A DNA stretch of 64,000 nucleotides from assembly GCF_003591035.1 (NCBI RefSeq), contig NZ_QYUO01000002.1:248001-312000 (forward strand). The letters are read 5' to 3'. A program made the position numbers and the translations under genes. Below, piece after piece: positions 1 through 8,478 of this stretch. The notes beneath the pieces were generated by a model that was not told the origin of the DNA, made no database searches, and was given only the letters and a program-made list of their open reading frames with translations. Numbering within the stretch: position 1 is the first letter of the stretch; every line of letters starts with the position of its first letter. Origin of the DNA: Noviherbaspirillum saxi. Lineage in GTDB: Bacteria > Pseudomonadota > Gammaproteobacteria > Burkholderiales > Burkholderiaceae_D.

Positions 1-341
1 CGGCGACGACCGTTTTCCTGTTGTTACCGGTCAGCGAAATAACGATTTATACATTTGCATTCATCATGGGTTTCGGCTGGCTGGGCACGGTGCCGCTGAC
101 CAACGGAATCGTCGCGCAGGTGTTCGGGGTGCGATACATCACAACGCTTTTCGGCTTTGTCTTTATCGGACATCAGATCGGCTCCTTTCTCGGTGTCTGG
201 CTGGGCGGCCTGGTATTCGATGCAACGCGATCGTATGACCTGATGTGGATCTGCTCGATACTCCTCGGTCTATTGGCAGCGCTGCTGCATGTGCCCATCA
301 ATGACCGGCAAATCGTCCGCAACAATGCCGCGCTGGCGTAA
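1..341 (+). CDS. MFS transporter, C-terminal part
   Basis: This is the last roughly 113 codons of a major facilitator superfamily permease whose start lies before the window; the frame is open from base 3. The visible part is hydrophobic with about four membrane-spanning stretches, and it contains a glycine-rich loop (GTVPLTNGIVAQ) and a segment around FIGHQIGSFLGVWLGG that is typical of the last helices of monocarboxylate-type MFS carriers. The substrate cannot be inferred. A small membrane-protein gene follows after 10 bases, so the two may be co-transcribed. Confidence 0.8.
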   Translation, partial: ATTVFLLLPVSEITIYTFAFIMGFGWLGTVPLTNGIVAQVFGVRYITTLFGFVFIGHQIGSFLGVWLGGLVFDATRSYDLMWICSILLGLLAALLHVPINDRQIVRNNAALA

Positions 342-351
342 AGGAAAACCG

Positions 352-480
352 ATGGACAACTCCTGGCGACATGCCGTGCTGCTTGCAGTGGCCGCCGTGA
401 TCATCGGCAGCTGGGCCGTTGACGTTTTGCTCAAGCCTGCTGCGGTGTTCGATTTTGTTCGCGTGATCAATATGTGCTAA
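352..480 (+). CDS. Small single-pass membrane protein, 42 aa
   Basis: This short frame starts at ATG 352 with an AAAGGAAAA ribosome-binding sequence just upstream and directly follows the MFS gene. Residues 8-27 form one hydrophobic helix (LLAVAAVIIGSWAVDVLL), preceded by a short polar N-terminus. I do not recognise a family. The good ribosome-binding site and the position make it plausible as a real small gene co-transcribed with the transporter, but there is no motif to prove it. Confidence 0.5.
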   Translation: MDNSWRHAVLLAVAAVIIGSWAVDVLLKPAAVFDFVRVINMC

Positions 481-530
481 CGAGTTCGTAGCAGATTCAG
501 GCGACAGCGGCCAAGCGGAGCGGTTTGAAA

Positions 531-1961
531 TCAATGGCTGGCGTTGCCTGTATTCGACGCAATCAAGCGGCTTAATGTTGCGATCGCCGATTCAGCCTGC
601 GCATTCCAGGGATGGCCATAATTCAAACGCAGGCAGTTCGTAAACTCGCGGCGCGCCGAAAACATCGGTCCAGGTGCAATGCTGATTCCGAGCGAAAGCG
701 CCTGCCGATGGATCTGCAGGGTATTCACGGTATGCGGAAGTTCGACCCAGAGAAAATAACCGCCATAAGGTTTTGTCGATTTCGTACCAGGGGGAAAATG
801 ACGCATGACCGCTTGCATCATTGCGCTCTGCTGCACCGACAAGGCATGACGAAGCTGGCGCAGGTGCTTGTCGTAGCCGCCCTTGGTCAGGTAGTCCGCG
901 AGGGCGGCCTGCGCCGGCGCCGACGCGGACAGGGTGCGGGTCAGCTTCAGTCTCGCCACCTTCTCGGTAAATTTTCCGGGTATCGCCCATCCCACCCGAT
1001 AGCCGGGCGCAAGGCATTTTGAAAACGACGAACAATGCATTACCAGGCCCTTCTGGTCAAAGGCCTTGGCGGGTACCGGGCGTTTGTTTCCGAAGTAAAG
1101 TTCGCCGTAGACATCGTCCTCGATCAGCGGCACTTCATGCGATGCCAGCAGTTCCACCACCGCCTTTTTCTTCTCATCCGGCATCAGGCTGCCAAGAGGA
1201 TTCTGGAAATTGGTCATCAGCCAGCATGCCTTGGGCTGATGGCGCTTCAACGCAGCGGCCAGTTCCGCCAGGTCAATTCCGTCGCGCGGATGCGTCGGCA
1301 CCTGGATCGCTTGCAGGCCCAGGCCCTCGAGGGCCTGCAAGGCCCCGTAAAAGGTAGGCGATTCGATGATCACGGCATCGCCGGGACGAACGACGGCCGA
1401 GAGACATAAATTCAATGCTTCCAGTGCACCGTTGGTGATGACGATTTCATCAGGATGTATATGCAATCCGTCGGCCAGGTAGCGCAGTGCGATCTGGCGA
1501 CGCAGCTTGCCATTGCCGGGAGTGAGATCGTCGACCGTGCTCCATGGGTCCATTTCCTGTACGCTGGACGCCATCGAACGTGCAAGGCGTGGCAGTGGAA
1601 ACAGCAGCGGGCTGGGAAAGGCAGACCCGAAAGGAACGATGTCTCGCGTCTTGGTGGATTCCAGGATTTCGAATACCAGTCCGCTGATATCGACCGTGGT
1701 CGTTTCGTTGTCCGGCGGTAAAAAAATTTCGGGTTCCGGCAGGCCTGCTTTCGCTCCTGCGATAACGTAATACCCGGATCGCTCGCGCGCCCGGATCAAT
1801 CCCCGCGCTTCCAGAAGGTAATACGCCTCGAATACCGTGGAAGGACTCACGCCCCGGCTGACGCTTGCCTGCCGCACCGACGGAAGCCGGTCGCCTAGCT
1901 TCATCACTCCTAAACGAATCGACTGCGCAATTTCCTCAGCCAACGATTCATAGCGTTTCAT
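531..1961 (-). CDS. MocR-type (GntR/aminotransferase) transcriptional regulator
   Basis: The 476-residue protein has the MocR/PdxR architecture. A GntR winged helix-turn-helix covers about residues 3-70 (RLPSVRQASVSRGVSPSTVF), and a fold-type I aminotransferase domain covers about 105-470. The PLP-binding lysine is K315 in SSFSKCLAPGYRVGW, the residue contacting the PLP ring nitrogen lies in EDDVYGEL (282-283), and a carboxylate-binding arginine lies in NCLRLNYGH near the end. Proteins of this kind sense amino acids or pyridoxal phosphate through the aminotransferase domain. The target is unknown; the neighbouring MFS gene converges with it and is a weak candidate. Confidence 0.9.
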   Translation of the reverse strand: MKRYESLAEEIAQSIRLGVMKLGDRLPSVRQASVSRGVSPSTVFEAYYLLEARGLIRARERSGYYVIAGAKAGLPEPEIFLPPDNETTTVDISGLVFEILESTKTRDIVPFGSAFPSPLLFPLPRLARSMASSVQEMDPWSTVDDLTPGNGKLRRQIALRYLADGLHIHPDEIVITNGALEALNLCLSAVVRPGDAVIIESPTFYGALQALEGLGLQAIQVPTHPRDGIDLAELAAALKRHQPKACWLMTNFQNPLGSLMPDEKKKAVVELLASHEVPLIEDDVYGELYFGNKRPVPAKAFDQKGLVMHCSSFSKCLAPGYRVGWAIPGKFTEKVARLKLTRTLSASAPAQAALADYLTKGGYDKHLRQLRHALSVQQSAMMQAVMRHFPPGTKSTKPYGGYFLWVELPHTVNTLQIHRQALSLGISIAPGPMFSARREFTNCLRLNYGHPWNAQAESAIATLSRLIASNTGNASH

Positions 1962-2113
1962 GGAATCCCTGCATCGTTAAAAAGGCTGCCGGCCATCCTA
2001 TTGTGCCCGGATTGGCAAAGTCGCAAGCGAGGTTTCTCCCCGGCCAATAATAATCTGATATGGCTATTATCGTGAAATACGACACTGCCCGCGCGGTTGG
2101 CGGAAATGCCTTG

Positions 2114-2329
2114 TCAAGAGACCGCCAGCTTCACGAAAAAGATGAGGGTGGCCACGAAGATGGCGGCTCCCATGAGCGCACCGACGACAACGTAGAGAGG
2201 ATTCATGCCTCCTGCAACGTCTTCGTCAAAATCTTTCCTTCTCCGCAAGCCGATAAAAGACCAGGCAATCGCCACCATCGTGGCCATGAATGATCGCTCG
2301 GTTGCCTTGTTGATAGCTTTGTCTGACAT
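2114..2329 (-). CDS. DUF2970 family small membrane protein
   Basis: A 71-residue protein that matches the DUF2970 pattern. It has an N-terminal segment around WSFIGLRRRKDFDEDV followed by MNPLYVVVGALMGAAIF and a C-terminal transmembrane helix (about residues 46-68). The family is widespread in beta- and gammaproteobacteria and has no assigned function. It lies downstream of the sulfite reductase/DUF934 pair on the same strand, 66 bases after the DUF934 stop, and could share their transcript. Confidence 0.8.
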   Translation of the reverse strand: MSDKAINKATERSFMATMVAIAWSFIGLRRRKDFDEDVAGGMNPLYVVVGALMGAAIFVATLIFFVKLAVS

Positions 2330-2395
2330 GTTGGTACCTTGTGCTCGCCGACCAGGGCGATGTGAGATGAATGCGAAAAGTAAATTTAATCAAAG

Positions 2396-2905
2396 TCAAA
2401 GTCCGCCACGGCGTCGGAACAGCGGTAGCGGATCATCGACCGCTCCCTGATACTTCACCGAATAATGGTTGAAGCTTTTGATTGCATCGTCAATGTCCTT
2501 ATCCGCACGCACGGCAAAGGAGTCAAATCCGCAGCGGCGCATATAGTTAAGCTGGTCACGCAATACATCGCCGATCGCGCGCAGCTCTCCGTCCCACTGG
2601 TATCTGGAACGTAATAAGGTAGCGACGCTGTAGCCTCGACCATCGCGAAACGTCGGGAAGTCAACAGCAATGACTTTCATCGACCTTAGTTCAGGGACGA
2701 GGGATTCAAAATCGTCGTCCGGGGAAATCCATACCGCCTGAATATTTGATGGACGATGTTCTTCAAGCATGCTCCGAAAATAAGAGAGCGGCACGATCTT
2801 GCGATGCGGCTCGCATGCGGAGGCAAGTTCAGCCGCTCTTACCAGCTCCCAGTCGTCGTCCATCACTTGTGGAACACCTGCATTAATCCTGATTATCTTT
2901 GGCAT
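2396..2905 (-). CDS. DUF934 protein, sulfite-reduction associated
   Basis: The 169-residue protein has the DUF934 signature: an N-terminal MPKIIR.. strand, an aspartate-rich middle part and the block IAVDFPTFRDGRGYS (about residues 77-92) followed by a region ending RCGFDSFAVR. DUF934 genes almost always sit beside cysI/cysH-type assimilatory sulfate reduction genes and are thought to act there, although no reaction is established. Here it follows the CysI-like reductase gene by 18 bases on the same strand, consistent with an operon. Confidence 0.85.
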   Translation of the reverse strand: MPKIIRINAGVPQVMDDDWELVRAAELASACEPHRKIVPLSYFRSMLEEHRPSNIQAVWISPDDDFESLVPELRSMKVIAVDFPTFRDGRGYSVATLLRSRYQWDGELRAIGDVLRDQLNYMRRCGFDSFAVRADKDIDDAIKSFNHYSVKYQGAVDDPLPLFRRRGGL

Positions 2906-2923
2906 CGCAAAACTGATCTGTCT

Positions 2924-4585
2924 TTATACCGCATGATGGTAAACATTGGCTTTGAAGGGTTCGGCTCCGACCCGGGCGAGCGTATCGATAAAAGCTTCGC
3001 CCTCCACCCGCACCTGGCAATAGGTTTCTACAAGCCGTTCAATTACGCCAGGCATTTCCTCCGCCCGGAACGAGGGACCGATGACCTTGCCAAGCGCTGA
3101 CTCGTTGCCCTGCGCGCCACCGATGGTGACCTGGTACCACTCCTCGCCATCCTTGTCGACACCGAGTACTCCGATGTTTCCCATATGATGATGTCCGCAT
3201 GCATTGATGCAGCCGGATATGTTGAGCGACAGTTCACCGAGGTCGCAAAGAAAATCGAGGTCGTCGAAACGCCGCGCAATGGATTCGGCTATCGGAAGCG
3301 ATCTGGCGTTGGCGAGCGAACAATAGTCCCCGCCGGGGCAGGCGATGATATCCGTGAGCAGACCCAGATTGGGCGTGGCAAGGTTTTGTGCAACAGCGCG
3401 ATACCAGAGCGCATGCAGATCGCGTAAGCGTACGTCCGGCAGAATCACGTTCTGTTCATGCGCGATCCGGATTTCGCCGAGACCGAACTCATCGGCCCAT
3501 GCGGCGATATGCTCCATTTGCTCGGCCGTCACATCACCGGGCGGTACGCCGGCTCCCGGCTTGGTCGACAGCGTCACTGATGCATAACCCGGAACTTTAT
3601 GTTCCCGCACATTGCGCTTTACCCACTGCGCGAAGCGCTTGTTGTCCGCGAGCTGCCGCTCGAACGTGGGGTCGTGCGCATCCACCTGCTCGTACCGCTC
3701 CTGCCGAAAGAAATGCGCAACCCGCTCGTATTCATCCTCGGTAAGTGTGGAGGGGCCATCCTTGAGATGCAGCCATTCCTGTTCGACCTCGGCAGCGAAA
3801 GCGTCCACGCCAAGCGCCTTGACCAGTATCTTGATGCGCGCCTTGTACTTATTGTCGCGGCGCCCGTAACGGTTATAGACACGCAGGATGGCTTCCACAT
3901 AGGACAGCAGATGTTGCCATGGCAAGTCATCGCGTATTTGCGAACTGAGAATCGGCGTTCTGCCAAGGCCTCCTCCGGCAAATACGCGCAAGACTTTCTG
4001 GCCAGCCGCATTCAGATGCATGTAAACGCCGACGTCATGCATCCTCACTGCCGCACGGTCTTCTTTCGACGCAGAGAGCGCTATCTTGAATTTCCGTGGA
4101 AGAAATGCGAATTCCGGATTCAGCGTTGACCACTGGCGAAGGATTTCGGCAAGCGGACGCGGGTCAAGTATCTCGTCTGCGGCAACGCCTGCAAACTGTT
4201 CAGTGGTGATGTTGCGCACACAGTTGCCGGATGTCTGAATCGCATGCATCTGTACGGTGGCAAGCTCTTGAAGAATATCCGGCGCTTCTTCCAGCTTGAT
4301 CCAGTTGTACTGAATATTCTGGCGAGTCGTAAAGTGGCCGTAGCCCCGGTCATATCTGCGTGCGATATGGGCAAGCATTCTAAGCTGTGCGGACGACAGC
4401 ACCCCGTACGGAATCGCCACCCGCAGCATGTAGGCATGCTTCTGGTTGTACAGGCCGTTTTGCAGGCGAAGCGGCAAAAACTCTTCCTCACTCAGGTCAC
4501 CAGACAATCTGCGGGCGACCTGGTCGCGGAATTCCGATACACGCTCTCTGACCAGCACTTCGTCATATTCATCGTATTGATACAT
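2924..4585 (-). CDS. cysI: Assimilatory sulfite/nitrite reductase, sirohaem protein (CysI-like)
   Basis: The 553-residue protein carries two ferredoxin-like half domains and the sirohaem/[4Fe-4S] ligands. These are CPGGDYC (C-X5-C) and, about 38 residues later, SGCINACGHHHMGNIG (C-X3-C). The family reduces sulfite to sulfide, or nitrite to ammonia, in six-electron steps in the cytoplasm. The adjacent DUF934 gene favours sulfite. I chose ATG 4585 (MYQYDEYDE) because AGG lies eight bases upstream; a GTG three codons earlier is also open. No flavoprotein subunit (CysJ) is visible, so a ferredoxin or other donor is implied. Confidence 0.9.
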   Translation of the reverse strand: MYQYDEYDEVLVRERVSEFRDQVARRLSGDLSEEEFLPLRLQNGLYNQKHAYMLRVAIPYGVLSSAQLRMLAHIARRYDRGYGHFTTRQNIQYNWIKLEEAPDILQELATVQMHAIQTSGNCVRNITTEQFAGVAADEILDPRPLAEILRQWSTLNPEFAFLPRKFKIALSASKEDRAAVRMHDVGVYMHLNAAGQKVLRVFAGGGLGRTPILSSQIRDDLPWQHLLSYVEAILRVYNRYGRRDNKYKARIKILVKALGVDAFAAEVEQEWLHLKDGPSTLTEDEYERVAHFFRQERYEQVDAHDPTFERQLADNKRFAQWVKRNVREHKVPGYASVTLSTKPGAGVPPGDVTAEQMEHIAAWADEFGLGEIRIAHEQNVILPDVRLRDLHALWYRAVAQNLATPNLGLLTDIIACPGGDYCSLANARSLPIAESIARRFDDLDFLCDLGELSLNISGCINACGHHHMGNIGVLGVDKDGEEWYQVTIGGAQGNESALGKVIGPSFRAEEMPGVIERLVETYCQVRVEGEAFIDTLARVGAEPFKANVYHHAV

Positions 4586-5002
4586 TGATCTCACCTAAGG
4601 GCTTCACCAGCCAATTGCGTGTTGCACACAACGCGGCGGCAAACGCAATTGTCAGCGCTCGCCGTTCTGTCACACAGATTGTCAATGTTTGGCGCCGTCA
4701 AAAACAGATTCAGTACAGCGAAAAAAAACCATAGCAGTTGTGGGTTGACCGATTAGCAATAGTGCTTTTTCCGTTCACTAACCATATTGAGCGCTTGGAC
4801 GTCGTTTCATCTGCTTGCAGCGCATAGCAGCCAGCTGAATTTTCAGGATCAGATTCGGACTGCTACGCAAAAAATCTCTCCTACTGACACTGTCATGCTC
4901 GTCCGATGCAGTGCAGAATCGTTCCGAAATTAAAACTGCCGCACAAGGCTCAGCCACATCGGGAAGCGGAAGCAGCGGCAACTCCGTCACTATTCGGATC
5001 TT
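4586..5002. other. Divergent intergenic region, cysI / cytochrome genes
   Basis: This 417-base spacer separates the minus-strand reductase gene from the plus-strand cytochrome genes, so it should hold two promoters. On the minus strand a TTGACA hexamer at 4680-4685 could be a -35 element for the reductase, but I could not identify a matching -10 box with certainty. A 70-codon frame on the minus strand (4778-4990) has no ribosome-binding site or recognisable features, and I do not call it. Confidence 0.5.
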
Positions 5003-5764
5003 ATGAAAACAACGTTAATAAAAATTCACGGCCGGGCGGCGCATGCCGGAGTCGGAGCGCGCAGCCTTGTGACGCTGTCGGGGAAGCTGGTGTTGACTGC
5101 ATTGCTGTCGGCGTGCGGACTTGCATCAGCGCAGCAGGCCAAGGTACCCGACACCATTGCGCAGCGTGCGATGGCCTGCGCCGCCTGTCATGGCAAAGAA
5201 GGACGCGCGACCAGCGACGGCTACTTCCCGAGAATTGCAGGAAAGCCTGCGGGTTACTTATACAACCAGCTGATCAACTTCCGGGAAGGGCATCGTCAAT
5301 ATCCGCTGATGACCTACATGGTCGCGCATTTATCTGACGACTATCTGATGGAGATTTCACAGTATTTCTCTGCCCTGCATCTTCCGTATCCACCGCCGCA
5401 GGCTGCCAATGTCCCCCCTGCGATACTGGAACGTGGTCGGATGCTGGTGATGTCCGGCGATCGCTCAAAAAGCATCCCTGCCTGCATCGCATGTCACGGG
5501 CAAAAGCTTACCGGCGTTCTTCCGGCAATTCCAAGTCTGGTCGGCTTGCCGCGGGATTACCTCAATGCCCAGTTCGGCGCCTGGAAGAACGGATCGCGCA
5601 AGGCTGCCGCGCCCGACTGCATGTCGCAGATCAGCAAGCAAATCAGTCCGGACGACATTGCTGCCGTTTCGTCGTGGCTAGCCTCGCAGCCGATACCAGG
5701 CGACATGGCACCGTCGCCGGCGGCGTCGATCAAGCTGCCCATCCCTTGCGGCAGTGCTCAATAG
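5003..5764 (+). CDS. Dihaem c-type cytochrome (c4-like)
   Basis: The 253-residue secreted protein has two haem c motifs, CAACH near residue 58 and CIACH near residue 165. Each begins a cytochrome c domain, so the layout resembles periplasmic dihaem cytochromes of the c4/c553 type. The N-terminus is basic then hydrophobic and ends LLSACGLASAQQ; the cysteine could also make it a lipoprotein. It probably passes electrons between a periplasmic dehydrogenase and a terminal oxidase. The next gene is another cytochrome 13 bases downstream, indicating an operon. No dehydrogenase subunit is adjacent. Confidence 0.85.
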   Translation: MKTTLIKIHGRAAHAGVGARSLVTLSGKLVLTALLSACGLASAQQAKVPDTIAQRAMACAACHGKEGRATSDGYFPRIAGKPAGYLYNQLINFREGHRQYPLMTYMVAHLSDDYLMEISQYFSALHLPYPPPQAANVPPAILERGRMLVMSGDRSKSIPACIACHGQKLTGVLPAIPSLVGLPRDYLNAQFGAWKNGSRKAAAPDCMSQISKQISPDDIAAVSSWLASQPIPGDMAPSPAASIKLPIPCGSAQ

Positions 5765-5777
5765 TTACGGATGCAAT

Positions 5778-7061
5778 ATGAAGCGAATCTTATTTCTGGT
5801 TCTTGCCGCTATAGTTCTTGTTCCTGCTCTTGTCATCGGCATTCAAGTCTTGCACGAACCCGGCAGCGACCAGGCAAGTGTGCCGGTTACGGATGCGAGC
5901 GGGCAGCTTGCGCGCGGGGCCTATCTTGCGCGCGCCGGCAACTGCATGGCATGCCATACCGTCCGCGGCGGGCAAGCGTATGCCGGCGGCCGGGCAATTG
6001 CCACGCCGTTCGGCAAGATCTATTCGTCCAACCTTACGCCTGATGAGGATACCGGCATCGGCACGTGGACATCGAACGATTTCTGGCGGGCGCTCCATAA
6101 CGGCAAGTCGAAGGATGGACGCTTCCTTTACCCGGCGTTCCCTTATCCTGATTACACCAAGGTCACGCGGGAAGACTCGGATGCGATGTACGCATACCTG
6201 CGGACAGTCGCGCCGGTAAAGCAGGAAAGCAAGACTCCCGATTTGCGGTTTCCCTATAACCAGCGCATCTTGCTGGCCTTCTGGCGCACGCTCTACTTCA
6301 CCCCCGGCACGTATCAGTCACAAGCCGAACAAAGCCAGACGTGGAACAGGGGCGCATATCTGGTCCAGGGTCTCGGGCACTGTGCGGCCTGTCATACCGC
6401 CCGAAATGCCATGGGAGGTAGCATCAACGAAAGCAATCTTGCCGGCGGCATGATCCCGATGCTGAACTGGTATGCCGCATCGCTGACATCTGATGCCGGA
6501 CATGGGCTGGGAAACTGGAAGGTCGAAGACATCGAAGATCTGCTGAAGACCGGCGTCTCCCGGCAAGGAGCCGTATCCGGTCCGATGGCCGAGGTGGTCA
6601 GTGAAAGTCTGCAGCATCTCACGAGCACGGACATCCATGCGATGGCGACGTATCTGAAGGACGTACCCAAGACAAAAAGCGGTGCGAATAGAGAGACGGC
6701 CCGCACCTCGGGCGATCGCCAGGCAATATTGCGGCAAGGAGCGAAACTCTACGAACAGCACTGCGCGGAATGCCATCAGGCAGATGGAAAAGGTGCGCCA
6801 TCGGTCTATCCCGCTCTGGCAGGCAATCCTTCGCTGGCGGCGCAATCGGTAGTCAATCCGATCCGCATCGTGCTCAATGGCGGATATCCGCCGAGTACAG
6901 CGGGAAATCCGCGCCCCTATGGCATGCCGCCATATTCAGTCGCATTGGACGATACCGAAGTCGCTGCCGTCGTTTCTTATATCCGCACCGCCTGGGGGAA
7001 TAAGGGGGACCTGGTATCACCGATCGATGTCGCTCGATTGCGCGGGACGCCGATAGATTAA
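5778..7061 (+). CDS. Trihaem c-type cytochrome (alcohol-dehydrogenase cytochrome subunit type)
   Basis: The 427-residue protein has an N-terminal membrane anchor (residues 3-23) and three haem-binding motifs: CMACH at 56-60, CAACH near 206 and CAECH near 332. This triple cytochrome c layout is that of the membrane-bound cytochrome subunit of quinoprotein or flavoprotein alcohol, aldose and gluconate dehydrogenases, which passes electrons to ubiquinone. I chose ATG 5778, which begins with the anchor, over an upstream in-frame ATG inside the previous gene. It forms a pair with the preceding dihaem cytochrome. The cognate catalytic subunit is not in the window. Confidence 0.85.
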   Translation: MKRILFLVLAAIVLVPALVIGIQVLHEPGSDQASVPVTDASGQLARGAYLARAGNCMACHTVRGGQAYAGGRAIATPFGKIYSSNLTPDEDTGIGTWTSNDFWRALHNGKSKDGRFLYPAFPYPDYTKVTREDSDAMYAYLRTVAPVKQESKTPDLRFPYNQRILLAFWRTLYFTPGTYQSQAEQSQTWNRGAYLVQGLGHCAACHTARNAMGGSINESNLAGGMIPMLNWYAASLTSDAGHGLGNWKVEDIEDLLKTGVSRQGAVSGPMAEVVSESLQHLTSTDIHAMATYLKDVPKTKSGANRETARTSGDRQAILRQGAKLYEQHCAECHQADGKGAPSVYPALAGNPSLAAQSVVNPIRIVLNGGYPPSTAGNPRPYGMPPYSVALDDTEVAAVVSYIRTAWGNKGDLVSPIDVARLRGTPID

Positions 7062-7135
7062 GCAACCCTCATCCCGGGAACGCCGGAACTGTGCCAGCAG
7101 AGGCGCAGCTCCGGCGGCCCCGTGCCGGTTGGCCG

Positions 7136-7324
7136 TCAGATCATCGGCGGATATAACCTGCCGTCGTCTCCGAGGACCAATCCCTGCCATGTCGCCGGCT
7201 TGCCGGTGAGTTCCCATGCAAGTATTTGCTGCGGCGTCCTCCCCCTGCCACCGCATAGAGACACCATCGCCTTTTCATCCAGGTCTTCAGTTACGGGCAG
7301 GTCTTTAATCGTCAGCGCGTTCAT
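7136..7324 (-). CDS. Small protein with a double-glycine leader-like N-terminus, 62 aa
   Basis: The frame starts at ATG 7324 with GGAG seven bases upstream on the minus strand. Residues 1-26 read MNALTIKDLPVTEDLDEKAM followed by VSLCGG. The pattern of a D-L-P segment, an L-D-x-x-A-M helix and a terminal Gly-Gly resembles the leader of small peptides exported by peptidase-containing ABC transporters or used as RiPP precursors. The remaining 36 residues are polar and end GRLYPPMI. No maturation or export gene is adjacent, so function is not assigned. It converges with the cytochrome operon. Confidence 0.55.
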   Translation of the reverse strand: MNALTIKDLPVTEDLDEKAMVSLCGGRGRTPQQILAWELTGKPATWQGLVLGDDGRLYPPMI

Positions 7325-7725
7325 CACTATTCTCCATAATATAAAAGTTTGAGAGTCGGTTCGGGCATCGTGCGATGCTTGATGAAGGCAACGCACAGAG
7401 CGTGCCAATTCGCCATATCCTTGACCATTGCCGGCCAGATCGGCAGCCGGCGGGCTGAAATCGCGGCCAGTGCCAAGGGCGGTGAGGTATGCGTGAAGAC
7501 TATTGTGGGATCGCATCCAACACAGGATAAGCTGCAGTCAGTCAGGCTCCGACACCTTCGCTTTATGGTCACCGTATCAGGGGGCTAGCCATAGTGACAA
7601 CGGTGATACAATCGACCGGCATATGGCGTGCCATATAGCAAGTATGCGCAGCGCCACTCTCTCTGCAGTGCAAATGCAAACACAATGAGACGTCGCCCGC
7701 CCAGCAACTTGAACCTACATATTCC
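7325..7725. other. Intergenic region upstream of modA
   Basis: This 401-base stretch separates the small leader-like gene from modA and should contain a promoter for each. The only strong structure I see is the 16-base inverted repeat at 7621-7636. The short frames here on both strands lack ribosome-binding sites and recognisable content. Confidence 0.5.
7621..7636. promoter_or_regulatory. Candidate operator (inverted repeat) upstream of modA
   Basis: ATATGGC and GCCATAT flank a GT dinucleotide as a perfect inverted repeat about 90 bases before the modA start. ModE-type repressors bind AT-rich inverted repeats before mod operons, so this is a candidate molybdate-responsive operator. The sequence does not closely match the Escherichia coli ModE site, so the assignment is inference from position and symmetry. 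Confidence 0.35.
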
Positions 7726-8478
7726 ATGATCCGCTTTAGTCTCTTTATCGCTGCAATGTTCCTCTCGCATGCAATGGCGCATGCCGATACCTTGACGGTG
7801 GCAGTTGCTGCCAATGTGCAGTATGCATTCGATGATCTGCAAGCCGCCTTCAAGAAAGAATCCGGTCATGACCTAAAGCCGGTCTTTAACTCGTCGGGAA
7901 AATTCTTTTCGCAAATTGCCAACGGTGCACCTTTCGACGTTTTTCTGTCGGCCGATATGGAGTATCCGGAAAAGCTGTACAAGGAAGGCCACGCCATCGC
8001 ACCGCCCAAAGTGTATGCGCATGGCGCCCTCGTGTTATGGACAGTTAAGGATCTGGACCTGGACCGTTGGCAGACCGTCCTTGCCGGACCCGGCGTCAAC
8101 AAGATCGCCGTTGCCAATCCGAAGACCGCTCCCTACGGGCGTGAAGCGATGAAGGCGCTGGCGTCTCTGCAACTTGAGCAAGCCGTGAAGCACAAGCTGG
8201 TGTTCGGCGAAAGCATCGCGCAAACCAATCAATACATCCATTCCGGCGCAGTCGAAGCCGGCTTCACCGCCAAGTCGGTCGTCGTATCGCCGGAAATGAA
8301 AGGCCAGGGCAAGTGGATCGAACTGCCCAAGGACGTTTACCAGCCGATCGCCCAAGGCATCGTGATCCTTAAGCATGGCCAGAAAAACAATTCGATGCTT
8401 GCGCAACAGTTTCATGACTTTGTGCTGTCGAAAAGCGCGCGGGCCATTCTTGAACGTTACGGATATATCCTGCCGTGA
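7726..8478 (+). CDS. modA: Molybdate ABC transporter, periplasmic binding protein
   Basis: The 250-residue protein has a signal peptide (about residues 1-20, ending AMAHA) and a type 2 periplasmic binding fold of ModA type. Landmarks are VAVAANVQYAFDDL near the start, FNSSGKFFSQIANGAPFDVFLSA with the ligand-binding serine, and NPKTAPYG in the second lobe. It captures molybdate or tungstate in the periplasm and delivers it to ModB. Its stop overlaps the GTG start of the next gene, so the four genes form a tight operon. A tungstate role is possible given the remnants of a tungsten enzyme locus at 25-34 kb. Confidence 0.92.
   Translation: MIRFSLFIAAMFLSHAMAHADTLTVAVAANVQYAFDDLQAAFKKESGHDLKPVFNSSGKFFSQIANGAPFDVFLSADMEYPEKLYKEGHAIAPPKVYAHGALVLWTVKDLDLDRWQTVLAGPGVNKIAVANPKTAPYGREAMKALASLQLEQAVKHKLVFGESIAQTNQYIHSGAVEAGFTAKSVVVSPEMKGQGKWIELPKDVYQPIAQGIVILKHGQKNNSMLAQQFHDFVLSKSARAILERYGYILP

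Noticed and set aside
4778..4990. 70-codon minus-strand frame in the cysI/cytochrome spacer
   Set aside because: No ribosome-binding site, no recognisable motif and compositional character of non-coding sequence.
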